DNA of 64,000 bases from UBA974 sp002292405 (GCA_943842425.1 CALTBR010000001.1:310001-374000), one strand, 5' to 3'; numbered from the stretch's first letter, positions 8,732 to 18,321 are shown. The notes: generated by a model from the letters alone, not told the origin. Numbers and translations are program-made.

Positions 8732-9369
8732 CGGGAAGAACAAATAAAGGTAAGGTGGGTCTCTACTTCGGTTCCTTCAATCCCATTCACTTAGGCCATC
8801 TTGTTATTGCTAATCACATGGTAAGTAGGGGTGAGCTAGACCAAGTTTGGATCGTTGTCACTCCCACGAGTCCTTTCAAACTGTCAGACGAGATGATTCC
8901 AGAGGAACATAGGCTTCAGATGGTAAAACTTGCTATTGCAGATAATCCATTTATTTTTTCTTCTGACATAGAGTTCAAACTAGAACGACCGAGCTACACT
9001 GCGGATACTTTGCAGCATCTAAGGGATAAGTTCACAGAAGTAAATTTTTCTGTAATTTTAGGTGAGGATAACTATGAAAATCTTCATAGATGGAAGGATT
9101 ATAAGTCAATTCACGAAAACCACAGATTACTTATTTATCCGAGAAGGTTAACTAAAATGAGCGGTTTTCTGCTAGAAAAGACCCCCAACAAGGATAATCC
9201 TTTGCGGCTTGACTCCACTAAAGCTGTTATATTCACGGAAGCTCCTATGATTGCGATTTCCTCAACCTATATAAGAGAAGCGATTTTAGAAAAGCAGGAC
9301 GTACAATATTTACTGCCAGATACGGTTATTTCATATATTGGAAACAATCACCTTTACGAAATAGAATAG
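8728..9369 (+). CDS. nadD: Nicotinate-nucleotide adenylyltransferase
   Basis: Transfers AMP from ATP to nicotinate mononucleotide in NAD synthesis. The 213-residue protein has the nucleotidyltransferase GSFNPIHLGHL motif (T/HxGH type) at residues about 15-25. The late ISSTYIREAI motif (ISSTxIR) near residue 171 completes the ATP site. The gene overlaps gmk by 4 bases and ends 5 bases from the convergent pth stop, leaving no room for a conventional terminator. Confidence 0.96.
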   Translation: MTGRTNKGKVGLYFGSFNPIHLGHLVIANHMVSRGELDQVWIVVTPTSPFKLSDEMIPEEHRLQMVKLAIADNPFIFSSDIEFKLERPSYTADTLQHLRDKFTEVNFSVILGEDNYENLHRWKDYKSIHENHRLLIYPRRLTKMSGFLLEKTPNKDNPLRLDSTKAVIFTEAPMIAISSTYIREAILEKQDVQYLLPDTVISYIGNNHLYEIE

Positions 9370-9374
9370 CGATT

Positions 9375-9941
9375 TTATTTATCCGTATTGAAAGTATTCA
9401 TAGACCTTTCAAGTCCAATAGCGCAGAAGCTCTCAACAGCTTTTTGAGAACGAACGCTAATTTCTTGTAAAAGGAGCCCTTCCTCTTTAGTCCATTCTCC
9501 AAGAACATAATTTATTTGGTTACCAATTGTGAACTGGTCACCTATTCCTACTCTTAATCTTGGATAAACAGTAGATCCTAAAACTGTTTGAATATCCTTT
9601 AGTCCATTGTGACCACCGTCGCTTCCCTTCCCTCTCAATCTGATTTTTTCAAAAGGAAGGTTTAAATCATCTGCGATTATAAGAATTCTTTCAACAGGTA
9701 TTTTCTCTGAAGCCATCCAATATCTTACCGCCTTACCGCTTAAATTCATAAAGGTTGATGGCTTGAGCAGAATAAGTGTTCTGCCCTTAAAATGAACAGT
9801 GGACACCGCGCCGAGACGTTCGGAGGAAAAAAGTCCTCCGTGCGCATCAGCGATAGTGTCCACCACCCTAAACCCGATATTATGTCGAGTATCCTCATAT
9901 TCCGCTCCGGGATTACCTAGACCGATAATGAGATATTTCAT
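9375..9941 (-). CDS. pth: Peptidyl-tRNA hydrolase
   Basis: Releases tRNA from prematurely dropped peptidyl-tRNA. The protein is 188 residues. The N-terminus YLIIGLGNPGAEYEDTRHNIG carries the substrate-binding Asn and the catalytic His in RHNIGF. LLKPSTFMNLSG is the conserved central motif. GGHNGLKDI is the late conserved loop. The start lies 5 bases after the end of the restored rplY frame, which fits the widely conserved prs-rplY-pth order. Confidence 0.96.
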   Translation of the reverse strand: MKYLIIGLGNPGAEYEDTRHNIGFRVVDTIADAHGGLFSSERLGAVSTVHFKGRTLILLKPSTFMNLSGKAVRYWMASEKIPVERILIIADDLNLPFEKIRLRGKGSDGGHNGLKDIQTVLGSTVYPRLRVGIGDQFTIGNQINYVLGEWTKEEGLLLQEISVRSQKAVESFCAIGLERSMNTFNTDK

Positions 9942-9946
9942 CTTAA

Positions 9947-10625
9947 TTATGCTTTTCCGTCATCAGATTTCTCTCCTTCCTTAGAAGAACCATCTTTTCC
10001 TTCTCCTCCTCCTCCTCTCTTCTCCTTCTCCTTCTCCTTCTTCTCCTCCTTCTTCTCCTCCTAGTTCTTCTTCTGACAGAGCAGCACGTGTAACCTTACA
10101 AGCAAAGAGAAGAACAGACTCGTTTAAAAGGATACGGCACCCTTCTACACTCAAATCACTTACGCGAAGGTTGTCTCCTATCTTAAGAGGGCTTACGTCA
10201 GCGATTAGTGCATCGGGAAGGTTTTCGAAAAGACCTTGAACAGGAACACGTCGAAAAAGAGTTACCATACGCCCACCGTTTATAACACCTTTAGCTGTTC
10301 CTTCAGAAATAAGAGGAAGTTTGACCTTAATCTCTTTTCCATCTAGTATCTCGAGAAGGTCGATGTGAACGATGCGATCCGTTACAGGGTGAAATTGTAC
10401 TTCTTGAATGATGCACTTTATAGAGGTGCCGTCAATATCAAGTTCTATAGCAAATACGTCAGGGTTAATAACGAGTTTGCTCAGTTTAACTTCATCCACC
10501 GCAAAATGTGTTTGGGTTTTGCCTCCGTATAAAACACCTGGGACTTGATTCGCAGCGCGCAATGCAGAAGCACCTTTCTTTCCTACGTTCTCTCTAGAAG
10601 AACCGCTCAATGATGCAATTTTCAT
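9947..10625 (-). CDS. rplY: Ribosomal protein L25/Ctc, frame-disrupted near its acidic tail
   Basis: The L25/TL5 (Ctc) protein binds 5S rRNA in the large subunit. Residues 1-178 form a good long-form L25: an N-terminal 5S-binding beta-barrel (RENVGKKGASALRAANQVPGVLYGG) and a C-terminal TL5 domain. As written the frame then enters a GGA-repeat tract and ends at 9981 with an arginine-rich tail (ERRRRRRKRWFF) that is out of character. Dropping one base near 10003-10022 instead gives an acidic, soluble tail (GEGKDGSSKEGEKSDDGKA) that stops at 9947-9949, 5 bases before pth. That makes 225 residues. I take the restored frame as the real gene. Whether the shift is a sequencing error, a real mutation or slippage cannot be decided here. 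Confidence 0.88.
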
Positions 10626-10635
10626 AATTGTTTAT

Positions 10636-11568
10636 TTAAATAATAAAATGTGTACTAATACTTTGGTTGCTCATGAGGCATGTGAGTACCTGAGCAAACA
10701 GATCGTGCACTTGCAGGACCTTAATTTTTTCTGTTTGAGCACCTTTCTTAAGAGGAATGGTGTCGGTAACGATTAACTCTGTTAGGACGCTATCTTGAAT
10801 CCGTTCATAAGCTGGGCCGCTAAGAACAGCGTGAGTACAAATTGCGCGGACAGATACCGCACCGTGCTCCATCATAAGTCCCGCAGCCTTAGTAAGAGTG
10901 CCGGCAGTGTCACACATATCGTCAACGATAATCACGTCTTTTCCTATCACATCTCCGATTACAGTCATTTCCGCCACCTCGTTTGCCACTTTTCTTTGCT
11001 TGTAACAAATAGCCATATCAACCCCCAATCTCTGTGCGTATGAGTTTGCACGCTTTGTACCCCCTGTGTCGGGTGTTGCGATGCAAATGTTCGAGATGTC
11101 TAAGTGATCCTTAATGTGTTTAAGGAAAATGGTTGATCCGTATAGGTGGTCCACTGGAACTTCGAAGAAACCTTGGATTTGATCAGCGTGGAGATCCATT
11201 GTGATAACGCGATCAACACCGGCTGCCATAAGCATGTTCGCTACGAGCTTGGCTCCAATAGCAACCCTTGGCTTATCTTTTCTGTCTTGACGCGCCATAC
11301 CGTAATACGGCATTACAGCTATAATACGCTTGGCGCTAGCTCTTTTAGCTGCGTCTATTAACAGAAGAAGTTCGAAAAGATTGTCAGAAGGTGGAGATGT
11401 CGATTGAACAATAACAACCACTTTTCCGCGTACAGTTTCCTCAATACTTACGGCGAATTCACCATCAGAAAACCTTGTTGTCTTTGAATCAATAAGTTCA
11501 GAACCGTAAGCTTTGGCTAGACGTTTTCCGAAATCTAAAGATTCAGTACCTGCAAGTATTTTAATCAT
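10636..11568 (-). CDS. prs: Ribose-phosphate pyrophosphokinase (PRPP synthetase)
   Basis: Makes PRPP from ribose-5-phosphate and ATP for nucleotide, histidine and NAD synthesis. Starting at the ATG at 11568 gives 310 residues, the normal length. The ATG 33 bases upstream would precede most of the leader and adds no family sequence. Visible motifs are FSDGEF and the ATP-binding flexible loop YYGMARQDRKD. DLHADQIQGFF and the PRPP loop VIIVDDMCDTAGTL follow. It is the first gene of prs-rplY-pth. A -7 box lies 30 nt upstream of the start. Confidence 0.97.
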   Translation of the reverse strand: MIKILAGTESLDFGKRLAKAYGSELIDSKTTRFSDGEFAVSIEETVRGKVVVIVQSTSPPSDNLFELLLLIDAAKRASAKRIIAVMPYYGMARQDRKDKPRVAIGAKLVANMLMAAGVDRVITMDLHADQIQGFFEVPVDHLYGSTIFLKHIKDHLDISNICIATPDTGGTKRANSYAQRLGVDMAICYKQRKVANEVAEMTVIGDVIGKDVIIVDDMCDTAGTLTKAAGLMMEHGAVSVRAICTHAVLSGPAYERIQDSVLTELIVTDTIPLKKGAQTEKIKVLQVHDLFAQVLTCLMSNQSISTHFII

Positions 11569-11598
11569 ATCTGACACGAGAGACCTGTTTAGGGGGCG

Positions 11599-11606
11599 CA
11601 AATATA
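11599..11606 (-). promoter_or_regulatory. -7 promoter box TATATTTG for prs
   Basis: Exact TAnnTTTG match on the minus strand, 30 nt before the prs ATG. This would give a conventional leader of about 25 nt, in contrast to the leaderless genes in this window. Confidence 0.6.
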
Positions 11607-11624
11607 CGGATAAGTAGGTTCTAA

Positions 11625-12329
11625 TTATCCCTCAGGAGCTATGAGTTTAAAGCCTTTGCCATGAATGTTTAGTATTTCAATCCTCTCATCTTCTTTTAAG
11701 TGTTTGCGAAGCTTTGCAATGTAAACATCCATGCTTCTTCCATTAAAGTAATTGGCATCACCCCAAATTGCAGCAAGCGCATGGTTTCTCTCTAGCAAGT
11801 CATTGCGTTTTCTAACGAGTAAAAACAGAAGTTCATTCTCTTTCGTAGTCAGTCGAGATGTCTCACCATCAAGATTTAATTGCTGGATATTGTAATCGAA
11901 ATCAAACTTTCCAACCTTGTATTTTGTTACCTCTTCTCCCGCCTGAGGCAGAGCCGCTGTCCTTCTTAAAATAGCCTGAACCCTTACCAGAAGCTCTTCC
12001 ATTGAAAACGGCTTAGTCATGTAGTCGTCAGCCCCAACTTTAAAACCTTCAAGAGTGTCTTCTTTCTGTCCTCTTGCTGAGAGAAATAAGATAGGTATAT
12101 GCTTGCTTTCGTGCCGGATTTCAGTGGCCACCTCGAAGCCATCTTTTCTGGGCATCATGACATCTAGGATGATGAAATCGAATGTTCCTCTGTGAAATTG
12201 TTTGACTCCCTCAACGCCATCTTGCGCCCATGTAGTTTCGTATCCTTTCGCTTTGAGGTAATCGGAAAGTAATTTACCTAGATTAGGATCGTCCTCACAA
12301 AGTAGGACTCGTATAGGTGATGTGCTCAT
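11625..12329 (-). CDS. OmpR/PhoB-family response regulator (RprY-like)
   Basis: A 234-residue DNA-binding response regulator. The receiver domain (about 6-120) has the acidic pocket CEDD (residues 11-14), the phospho-acceptor Asp56 in FIILDVMMP, and the conserved Lys in DDYMTKPF. The C-terminal winged helix (about 135-232) has LTTKENELLFLLVRKRN and VDVY-like SMDVYIAKLRKHL. It resembles the RprY group widespread in Bacteroidota. Its start overlaps the stop of the sensor kinase gene (ATGA), so the pair is made together. The regulon cannot be inferred from this window. Confidence 0.95.
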   Translation of the reverse strand: MSTSPIRVLLCEDDPNLGKLLSDYLKAKGYETTWAQDGVEGVKQFHRGTFDFIILDVMMPRKDGFEVATEIRHESKHIPILFLSARGQKEDTLEGFKVGADDYMTKPFSMEELLVRVQAILRRTAALPQAGEEVTKYKVGKFDFDYNIQQLNLDGETSRLTTKENELLFLLVRKRNDLLERNHALAAIWGDANYFNGRSMDVYIAKLRKHLKEDERIEILNIHGKGFKLIAPEG

Positions 12330-13621
12330 TTTACTTTAGAATCAAATTTTAATTTTACAACGAATGTACTTCCTTTATCAACCTCGCTTTCGACATAAAT
12401 AACCCCGCCATGTCTTTCAATTACAGTTTTCACGTAACTTAGACCTAGACCAAACCCTTTTACATCGTGTACGTTTCCAGTAGGGACTCGAAACAATCTT
12501 TCAAATACCTTGCCAATGTATTCCTTAGGAATTCCCACCCCGTTATCTTTCACTAGCAACTCGACGCCATCTTCAGTTTGGTTAGATATAATTTCAATCT
12601 GAGCTCCATCTGGAGAGTACTTAATGGCGTTGTCTAAGAGATTGAAAATAACGTTGGTTATATGAATTTTATCAGCACGAATTATAGGATTCTTAGCTTT
12701 AAGGGAGAGCTCAATTTTCCCACCTTGCTTTCGCACTTGCATAGCGACATTTCGCACAACATCCTTTATGACATCGTGAATGTTTAGCTCAACAGGGTAA
12801 AGCTTGAGAGACTTTGAATCTGATAGACTGGCCTGAAGCACCTTTTCTACAAGAACTCCAAGCCTTTTGTTTTCGCCTCGTATCATTGAAATATAATAGT
12901 TCTTTTGCTCTTCATTAAGTTTTAAATCGGAATCACCTAACGCTTCACTAGCAAGTCCTATTGTTGAGATAGGGGTTTTTAATTCGTGTGTGAGGTTATT
13001 CATTAACTCTCGCCGTATTCTAACTAATTTCTTAGATTTTATGACGGAACGCATCACGTAAGCCAAGCCTATTGCAATGAACAAGAGCATCACCCCAGAC
13101 AGCACAAAAGCTCCTACTATAGATTTTATGAGATGACGCCCTAAATCAGGGAAGTACACGCGTAATTGAAGCGGACCAAGACCTACTGAGTATCCTTTGT
13201 CAACAAGCTCATCGCGATAAACTTCGCTTCGCTCGTCCAGATAGGCAGGTTGACCATATCTGTCAAACGCCCCGAAAACGATACTTGTTTCGATTCCATG
13301 CTCATTTAAAGAAAGCGAGAAAAGCGAATCCATTGGAAGTATTGCCATTCTTTGTAAGATGGCTCTGGATTGATGCTGCAGACCATCAACGATAAGCTGA
13401 TCTTCTTTATCCTCACTTTCATGATTAATTTCGAGAGATGCGAAATCGGCTTCAACTAAGATCCAATGAGAAACTGTATTTAATAACTGCTCAACACTTT
13501 GGTCAAAAATCTTCTTTTGTAAGTCCAGTGATGTGATTAGCCACTTAACCTGTATAAGGCTGATAAACAACACAGCAACTGCAATTGTACCAATTAGCCA
13601 TGATATATTAACCCCTCTCAT
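12326..13621 (-). CDS. Sensor histidine kinase (RprX-like)
   Basis: A 431-residue inner-membrane kinase, partner of the adjacent regulator. TM1 lies at about 6-28 and TM2 at about 166-190, with a periplasmic sensor region of about 135 residues between them. The dimerisation/phospho-acceptor site is His212 in LTHELKTPIST. The ATPase domain has the N box (NVIFNLLDNAIKYS), G1 (VKDNGVGIP) and G2 (GFGLGLSYVK). A near-match to the -7 box (TAATTTG, one spacer base short) ends 5 nt before the ATG. That suggests another very short leader. The signal sensed is unknown. Confidence 0.95.
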   Translation of the reverse strand: MRGVNISWLIGTIAVAVLFISLIQVKWLITSLDLQKKIFDQSVEQLLNTVSHWILVEADFASLEINHESEDKEDQLIVDGLQHQSRAILQRMAILPMDSLFSLSLNEHGIETSIVFGAFDRYGQPAYLDERSEVYRDELVDKGYSVGLGPLQLRVYFPDLGRHLIKSIVGAFVLSGVMLLFIAIGLAYVMRSVIKSKKLVRIRRELMNNLTHELKTPISTIGLASEALGDSDLKLNEEQKNYYISMIRGENKRLGVLVEKVLQASLSDSKSLKLYPVELNIHDVIKDVVRNVAMQVRKQGGKIELSLKAKNPIIRADKIHITNVIFNLLDNAIKYSPDGAQIEIISNQTEDGVELLVKDNGVGIPKEYIGKVFERLFRVPTGNVHDVKGFGLGLSYVKTVIERHGGVIYVESEVDKGSTFVVKLKFDSKVK

Positions 13622-13709
13622 TGCCGCAAATTACGCTTTCAATCAGGAATAATTCATTGATCAATTAAAAGTACCCTAAATTTTAGAAAGGATTAACAAA
13701 TACGCTTCT

Positions 13710-13717
13710 TATCTTCG
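13710..13717 (+). promoter_or_regulatory. -7 promoter box TATCTTCG for dnaG
   Basis: One mismatch from TAnnTTTG. It lies 5 nt before the GTG start of dnaG, so the message would begin at about the start codon. Confidence 0.55.
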
Positions 13718-13722
13718 CTTTC

Positions 13723-15777
13723 GTGATACCAAAAGAGACAGTTGAATTAATACACCAAACCGCCGTTATAGAAGACGTCATTCGTGATTACGTAGAGTTA
13801 AAAAAACAAGGCAGCAGCTATAGAGGCCTCAGTCCATTTACGAACGAAAAAACCCCGTCTTTTTATGTCGTTCCAAGCAAGGGAATTTTTAAATGTTTTA
13901 GTTCGGGCAAGGGAGGCTCACTCGCTACATTTTTAATGGAGCAAGAAAAGGTGAGTTACCCTGAAGCTCTTCGAATTATGGCAAAACGCTATAATATAGA
14001 AATTGAGGAGAGAGAGCAAAGTCCTGAAGAGATAGCTGCTGCAAGTGAAAAAGACAGCTTGGGAGCGCTTGTTGTTTGGGCACAAAAATGGCTTAAAGAT
14101 CAACTGCACAATACAGATGAAGGAAAGGCGATAGGACTTAGCTACCTCAAAAATCGTGGGTTTAGAGATGAAATTCTAGATAAATACGATATAGGATTCT
14201 GCCCTGATGGTTGGGAGGTCATGACTACAGCTGCGCTTGAGGCTGGATACACAAAAGAACGCCTAATAGCCACAGGTTTAGGAAAGGAGAAAAGCAGCGA
14301 CGGGAAGTTATTTGACTTCTTCCACGGAAGGGTTATGTTTCCCATTAAAGATGTCACCGGAAGGGTAATAGGCTTTGGTGGAAGGACGCTAAAGACAGAG
14401 AAAAAAATAGCAAAATACTTTAACAGTCCTCAAAGTGAGCTTTACGACAAGTCGCGCGCTTTGTATGGGATCCACGCCGCCAAGCCTCATATTAGCAAGG
14501 AGGATATGTGCTTGTTAGTTGAGGGATATACCGACGTGATGGCCATGAGTCAATGTGGTGTTGAAAATGTGGTTTCTTCAAGCGGTACAGCTCTCACAGT
14601 AGGCCAAATTCACCTCATTCGTCGATTCACAAAAAATGTCACAGTTCTTTTTGATGGAGATAGAGCGGGTATGTCCGCGGCTCTTCGCGGAATTGACATT
14701 CTACTGTCTGAGGGCATGAACGTAAAGGTTGTGACCTTTCCTGATGGTGACGATCCCGATAGTTATTCTAAGAAGGTTAGCTCAACAGAGCTGCAGAAAT
14801 ATGTGCGAGAAGACGCCCAAGATTTTCTTGCTTTTAAGTCAGATTTACTTAGCGAGGAAGCGGGTGATGACCCATTAAAAAGATCTGAACTGGTTCACAG
14901 TATTGTGACGACCCTTGCCTGCGTTCAGGATGCAATACAAAGGTCAATCTATATTCAAACTATAGCCGCTCGATTAAAACTACCGGAGGATTTACTCCAA
15001 GGAGAGGTAGCAAAAGAGCTTCAAAAGCGACTAGTCCAAGATTCGAAACGCTCAAAACAGTTTCAAAAATTCTCAATACCCCGCCAAACATCTTCCCCCA
15101 GGACACCATTCCCAGGTGACACTTTTGCAACACAGGTAGAAGATGATTTGGCACCGGGGATTCCCGCTAGAGTTCGAGCTAAGAGAGATATTTTAGAGGA
15201 TAATCTTATACGATTGCTTCTTGAACATGGTGAAGCTATGGTAGAGGTAGAAATTGAGGCGCAAGAAGAAAAGGACACAGAAGGCCAAGAAGAATCAGTG
15301 AAAGAACCAGTTTACACTAAAGTTTCTTTTGCAGAGCTTTTAGTTCACAGAATGGAAACACTTCAGTTATCTATGGAGGAAGATTCCACACAATTTATTT
15401 TGTCTAAATATATTGAAAGTTTAGATGATGGAGCCCTCCCTACTTCCGCATCGTTTTTTACTGATGCATCCCCTGAAGTCCAAAGTAAAGCTGCCAACAG
15501 CATCATTCATAAGTACAGCCTCAGCGAAAATTGGGAGAACAAACACCACATCTTTTCTGTAGTAGAAGAAGACGTTCTCGAAGAATCATTATCTTCCGCG
15601 ACAACTAGATTACTGTTGTTTGATGTGCAACGTAACATAGATAAAATAATCCAAGCTCTTGCACTAAAAGATGTCTCAGATGATGAAACAACAAGACTTC
15701 TAAGAGAGAAAATCTCCCTAGATAGAATGGTAAAAGACCTAAACTCTTCTCTTGGAGTTATAATACTTCCTAAATGA
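13723..15777 (+). CDS. dnaG: DNA primase with decayed zinc finger
   Basis: Lays the RNA primers for replication. The protein is 684 residues with a GTG start at 13723, the only start giving the family N-terminus. The N-terminal zinc domain keeps its fold motifs (GLSPFTNEKTPSF, FSSGKGGS) but three of four metal ligands are replaced: Ser37, Thr40 and Ser61, with only Cys58 kept. The TOPRIM core has LLVEGYTDVMAM and LFDGDRAG with the catalytic acids intact. The C-terminal part (about 430-684) is long and low in recognisable motifs and should contain the helicase-binding region. It overlaps mscS by 4 bases (ATGA). Confidence 0.96.
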   Translation: MIPKETVELIHQTAVIEDVIRDYVELKKQGSSYRGLSPFTNEKTPSFYVVPSKGIFKCFSSGKGGSLATFLMEQEKVSYPEALRIMAKRYNIEIEEREQSPEEIAAASEKDSLGALVVWAQKWLKDQLHNTDEGKAIGLSYLKNRGFRDEILDKYDIGFCPDGWEVMTTAALEAGYTKERLIATGLGKEKSSDGKLFDFFHGRVMFPIKDVTGRVIGFGGRTLKTEKKIAKYFNSPQSELYDKSRALYGIHAAKPHISKEDMCLLVEGYTDVMAMSQCGVENVVSSSGTALTVGQIHLIRRFTKNVTVLFDGDRAGMSAALRGIDILLSEGMNVKVVTFPDGDDPDSYSKKVSSTELQKYVREDAQDFLAFKSDLLSEEAGDDPLKRSELVHSIVTTLACVQDAIQRSIYIQTIAARLKLPEDLLQGEVAKELQKRLVQDSKRSKQFQKFSIPRQTSSPRTPFPGDTFATQVEDDLAPGIPARVRAKRDILEDNLIRLLLEHGEAMVEVEIEAQEEKDTEGQEESVKEPVYTKVSFAELLVHRMETLQLSMEEDSTQFILSKYIESLDDGALPTSASFFTDASPEVQSKAANSIIHKYSLSENWENKHHIFSVVEEDVLEESLSSATTRLLLFDVQRNIDKIIQALALKDVSDDETTRLLREKISLDRMVKDLNSSLGVIILPK

Positions 15778-16598
15778 TTAATGAATTTCTTTCAAAAAGC
15801 CTACAGTTTGGAACCTATGATGTAAGTGTTCAAGAAGCTTTAGAGGTAATTCTTGCCGTTTTTGCGGCAAGATTTTTCATTTATGTGACCAAGAAAACGC
15901 TTGGTAAATTTGCAAAAAACAGAAGATTAGACGAGGGCCGTAGGTTTTTAATTTTCCGTCTTGCGAGAACACTGATCTACATCATTACTATTTTCATTGT
16001 TACGGATATTTTTGGCTTTAACCTCACTGTACTTTGGGCAGGTTCCGCTGCTTTATTGGTGGGTGTGGGTATAGGTCTTCAGAGTTTCTTCAACGATGTT
16101 ATTTCAGGGTTCGTTCTTCTATTTGAGGGAGGTGTTAGGGTGGGAGATGAGTTAGAAGTGGGAGATGATTTAGTGAGGGTAAAGAACATCGCATTGCGCG
16201 CCACGAGTGTGGAAACGGTTTGTGGAGACCTTGTTGTTATGCCTAACTCAAAGATTTCTGGCGACTCGGTTCGCAACCTAACTCAAGGGCAGAGTACAAC
16301 TCGTATTAGTGTGGAAGTCGGTGTGGCTTATGGAACTGATGTTAAGATTGTTTCAGAAATTCTTTTTTATTCTATGCAAGTCCAAACCCAAGTCGTTCAA
16401 TCTCCCAAGCCTCAAGTTATCTTTAAATCATTTGGCGATTCTGCCTTGGTTTTCGAAGTCCGTGGATGGGTAAAATCTCCTTGGGATAGAAATTTAATTG
16501 AGAGTGATGTTCGCTTTAAAATTGATGCTGCTTTCAGAGAAAACGACATTAAGATTCCATTCCCTCAAAGAGACGTACACGTTCACACGAATTTGTGA
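15774..16598 (+). CDS. Small mechanosensitive channel, MscS family
   Basis: A 274-residue inner-membrane channel that would open under membrane tension to release solutes. There are three hydrophobic segments at about 20-38, 62-82 and 86-112. The third contains the pore helix with the small-residue pattern LLVGVGIGLQSFFNDVISG. This is followed by the beta domain (GDLVVMPNSKISGDSVRN) and the alpha-beta C-terminal domain. Its ATG overlaps the dnaG stop. It is convergent with recJ and their 3' ends overlap by 16 bases. Confidence 0.93.
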   Translation: MINEFLSKSLQFGTYDVSVQEALEVILAVFAARFFIYVTKKTLGKFAKNRRLDEGRRFLIFRLARTLIYIITIFIVTDIFGFNLTVLWAGSAALLVGVGIGLQSFFNDVISGFVLLFEGGVRVGDELEVGDDLVRVKNIALRATSVETVCGDLVVMPNSKISGDSVRNLTQGQSTTRISVEVGVAYGTDVKIVSEILFYSMQVQTQVVQSPKPQVIFKSFGDSALVFEVRGWVKSPWDRNLIESDVRFKIDAAFRENDIKIPFPQRDVHVHTNL

Positions 16599-18304
16599 AC
16601 TCTAATATCTCGTAGGTGTAAATTCAAAGTAGATTTTCCTCGGAAAGTGTTTCTAGCGAGTGTAAAAACCACGTCAAAGGACCTCCAAGCCCTTACCTCA
16701 TCTATTCTTTCTCCCATTCCGAATCCTAAAGCCTCAAATCTATGAAGCGGGTTTTCAGCAGATTGAACAACAAGTTTTAAGTGCCTACCTCCATGACCTA
16801 CCGTTCTCGGAGGGATGGCAGTTACCACCCTCTTAGCCATAAATACAGGAACCTCATTACATGGCCCAAATGGCCCCAATCGCTCAAACTCCCTGTACAT
16901 TGTAGGGTTTAATTCGTTAATGTTAATAGGCATATGGAAGGAGACTGTGGGCTTGGGGATATCATCTTCTGTTTGGGCTGTAATTGCAGCATTTAGCTCT
17001 GTGGTAAAAGCATCCATATTTTCCTTACGAATCGTTAAACCTGCAGCCATAGGATGCCCTCCGAATTGTTCAATAAGATGTCTACACTTTTCGAAAGCCT
17101 CGTGAATATCAATCCCGGGCACACTACGCGCACTACCTGTTAGGACTTCATTCTCTTCAGAAAGTACAATCGTAGGGCAATACCGCTGTTCAACAAGCCT
17201 ACTAGCGACTATCCCCAAAACTCCTCTATGCCAACCTTCGCCATGTACAATTGTGCAAGACCTGCCAGGTGGCTGCTCTGCCATCAGAGCAATCGCCTCC
17301 TCGGTTAAATCTTCATCTATGTCTCGCCTTGCTTGATTCATGGTTTCTAACTGACTTGCCAACTCAAGTGCGCTACCCTCATCATTTGCCATTAGAAGCT
17401 TGGCTGCTGTTAATGCATGACCTACACGACCAGCAGCATTGATTCTGGGGCCTAAGCTGAAACTCATATCTCTGACGGTTTTTGGAGCTTCTTCAATTCC
17501 TGCCACTTGAAGCATAGCCCTAATTCCCGGTCTCATATGCTCTCTTAAATTGAGCATTCCGTGGTAAGCCAGAATTCTATTCTCACCAGTAATATCGACC
17601 AAATCTGCCCCTATACTTAAAGCCAATAGATCTAAATGATCGTAGACGGAATCCATCGTAAGCCCTATATAAGGGACAAGAGCAGATAACATTTTGAAAG
17701 CTACGCCCGCCCCTGAAAGTTCTTTAAAAGGGTATTCACATCCTGGTTGTTTCGGGTTAAGGAGCGCAAAACAATTGGGAAGTTCATCAGCTGGGAGATG
17801 GTGATCACAGACTATCGTATCTATCCCGAAGCTTGCGGCATATTCTAAAGCGTCAAAATCTTTGGTCCCACAATCTAACGTAATGAGGATTGTGCAACCC
17901 GACTTTCGAGCCCTATCTACCCCGTCTCTAGAAACCCCATATCCTTCTTGATACCTCATAGGGATATAGGGAACTATCTGCACATTTAAACCTTCTAAAA
18001 AAGTGGAAACCATCGCAACAGAGGTAGTACCGTCAACATCATAATCACCATAAACCATGATACGCTCACCCTTATTTATAGCCTTATTTAATCTTTTCAC
18101 AGCTTTTTCCATGTTTAACATGGTCTCTGGGTCGTGCAAGTCTTCAAGCTTAGGCCGCATGAAATTTTCAGCTTCAGCTAGAGTGGCAACCCCTCGCTGC
18201 ACAAGGATTTGTGCAACCAGATAAGTTAATCCAGTCTCTGCACACAAGTCTTTTACAGCCTTTTTTTTAGGAGATTCAGCCGCTTTCCATTTGAGATTAT
18301 CCAT
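16583..18304 (-). CDS. recJ: Single-stranded-DNA-specific exonuclease RecJ
   Basis: A 5'-3' single-strand DNA exonuclease of recombination and mismatch repair. The 573-residue protein has the DHH motifs in order: VYGDYDVDGTTS (motif I, near residue 82), LITLDCGTKD (motif II), CDHH (motif III), and the DHHA1 block GSARSVPGIDI with FGGHPMAAGLTI. The C-terminal OB-like domain follows. The start is the ATG at 18304. Its promoter region must share the roughly 75-bp gap with the divergent lipoprotein gene. Confidence 0.96.
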   Translation of the reverse strand: MDNLKWKAAESPKKKAVKDLCAETGLTYLVAQILVQRGVATLAEAENFMRPKLEDLHDPETMLNMEKAVKRLNKAINKGERIMVYGDYDVDGTTSVAMVSTFLEGLNVQIVPYIPMRYQEGYGVSRDGVDRARKSGCTILITLDCGTKDFDALEYAASFGIDTIVCDHHLPADELPNCFALLNPKQPGCEYPFKELSGAGVAFKMLSALVPYIGLTMDSVYDHLDLLALSIGADLVDITGENRILAYHGMLNLREHMRPGIRAMLQVAGIEEAPKTVRDMSFSLGPRINAAGRVGHALTAAKLLMANDEGSALELASQLETMNQARRDIDEDLTEEAIALMAEQPPGRSCTIVHGEGWHRGVLGIVASRLVEQRYCPTIVLSEENEVLTGSARSVPGIDIHEAFEKCRHLIEQFGGHPMAAGLTIRKENMDAFTTELNAAITAQTEDDIPKPTVSFHMPININELNPTMYREFERLGPFGPCNEVPVFMAKRVVTAIPPRTVGHGGRHLKLVVQSAENPLHRFEALGFGMGERIDEVRAWRSFDVVFTLARNTFRGKSTLNLHLRDIRVHKFV

Positions 18305-18321
18305 CTATATGATTCTATTCC

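Noticed and set aside
9981..10070. GGA/GAA-rich tract as a tandem repeat or mobile-element scar.
   Set aside because: It encodes the acidic low-complexity tail common in long L25 proteins and has no flanking repeats.
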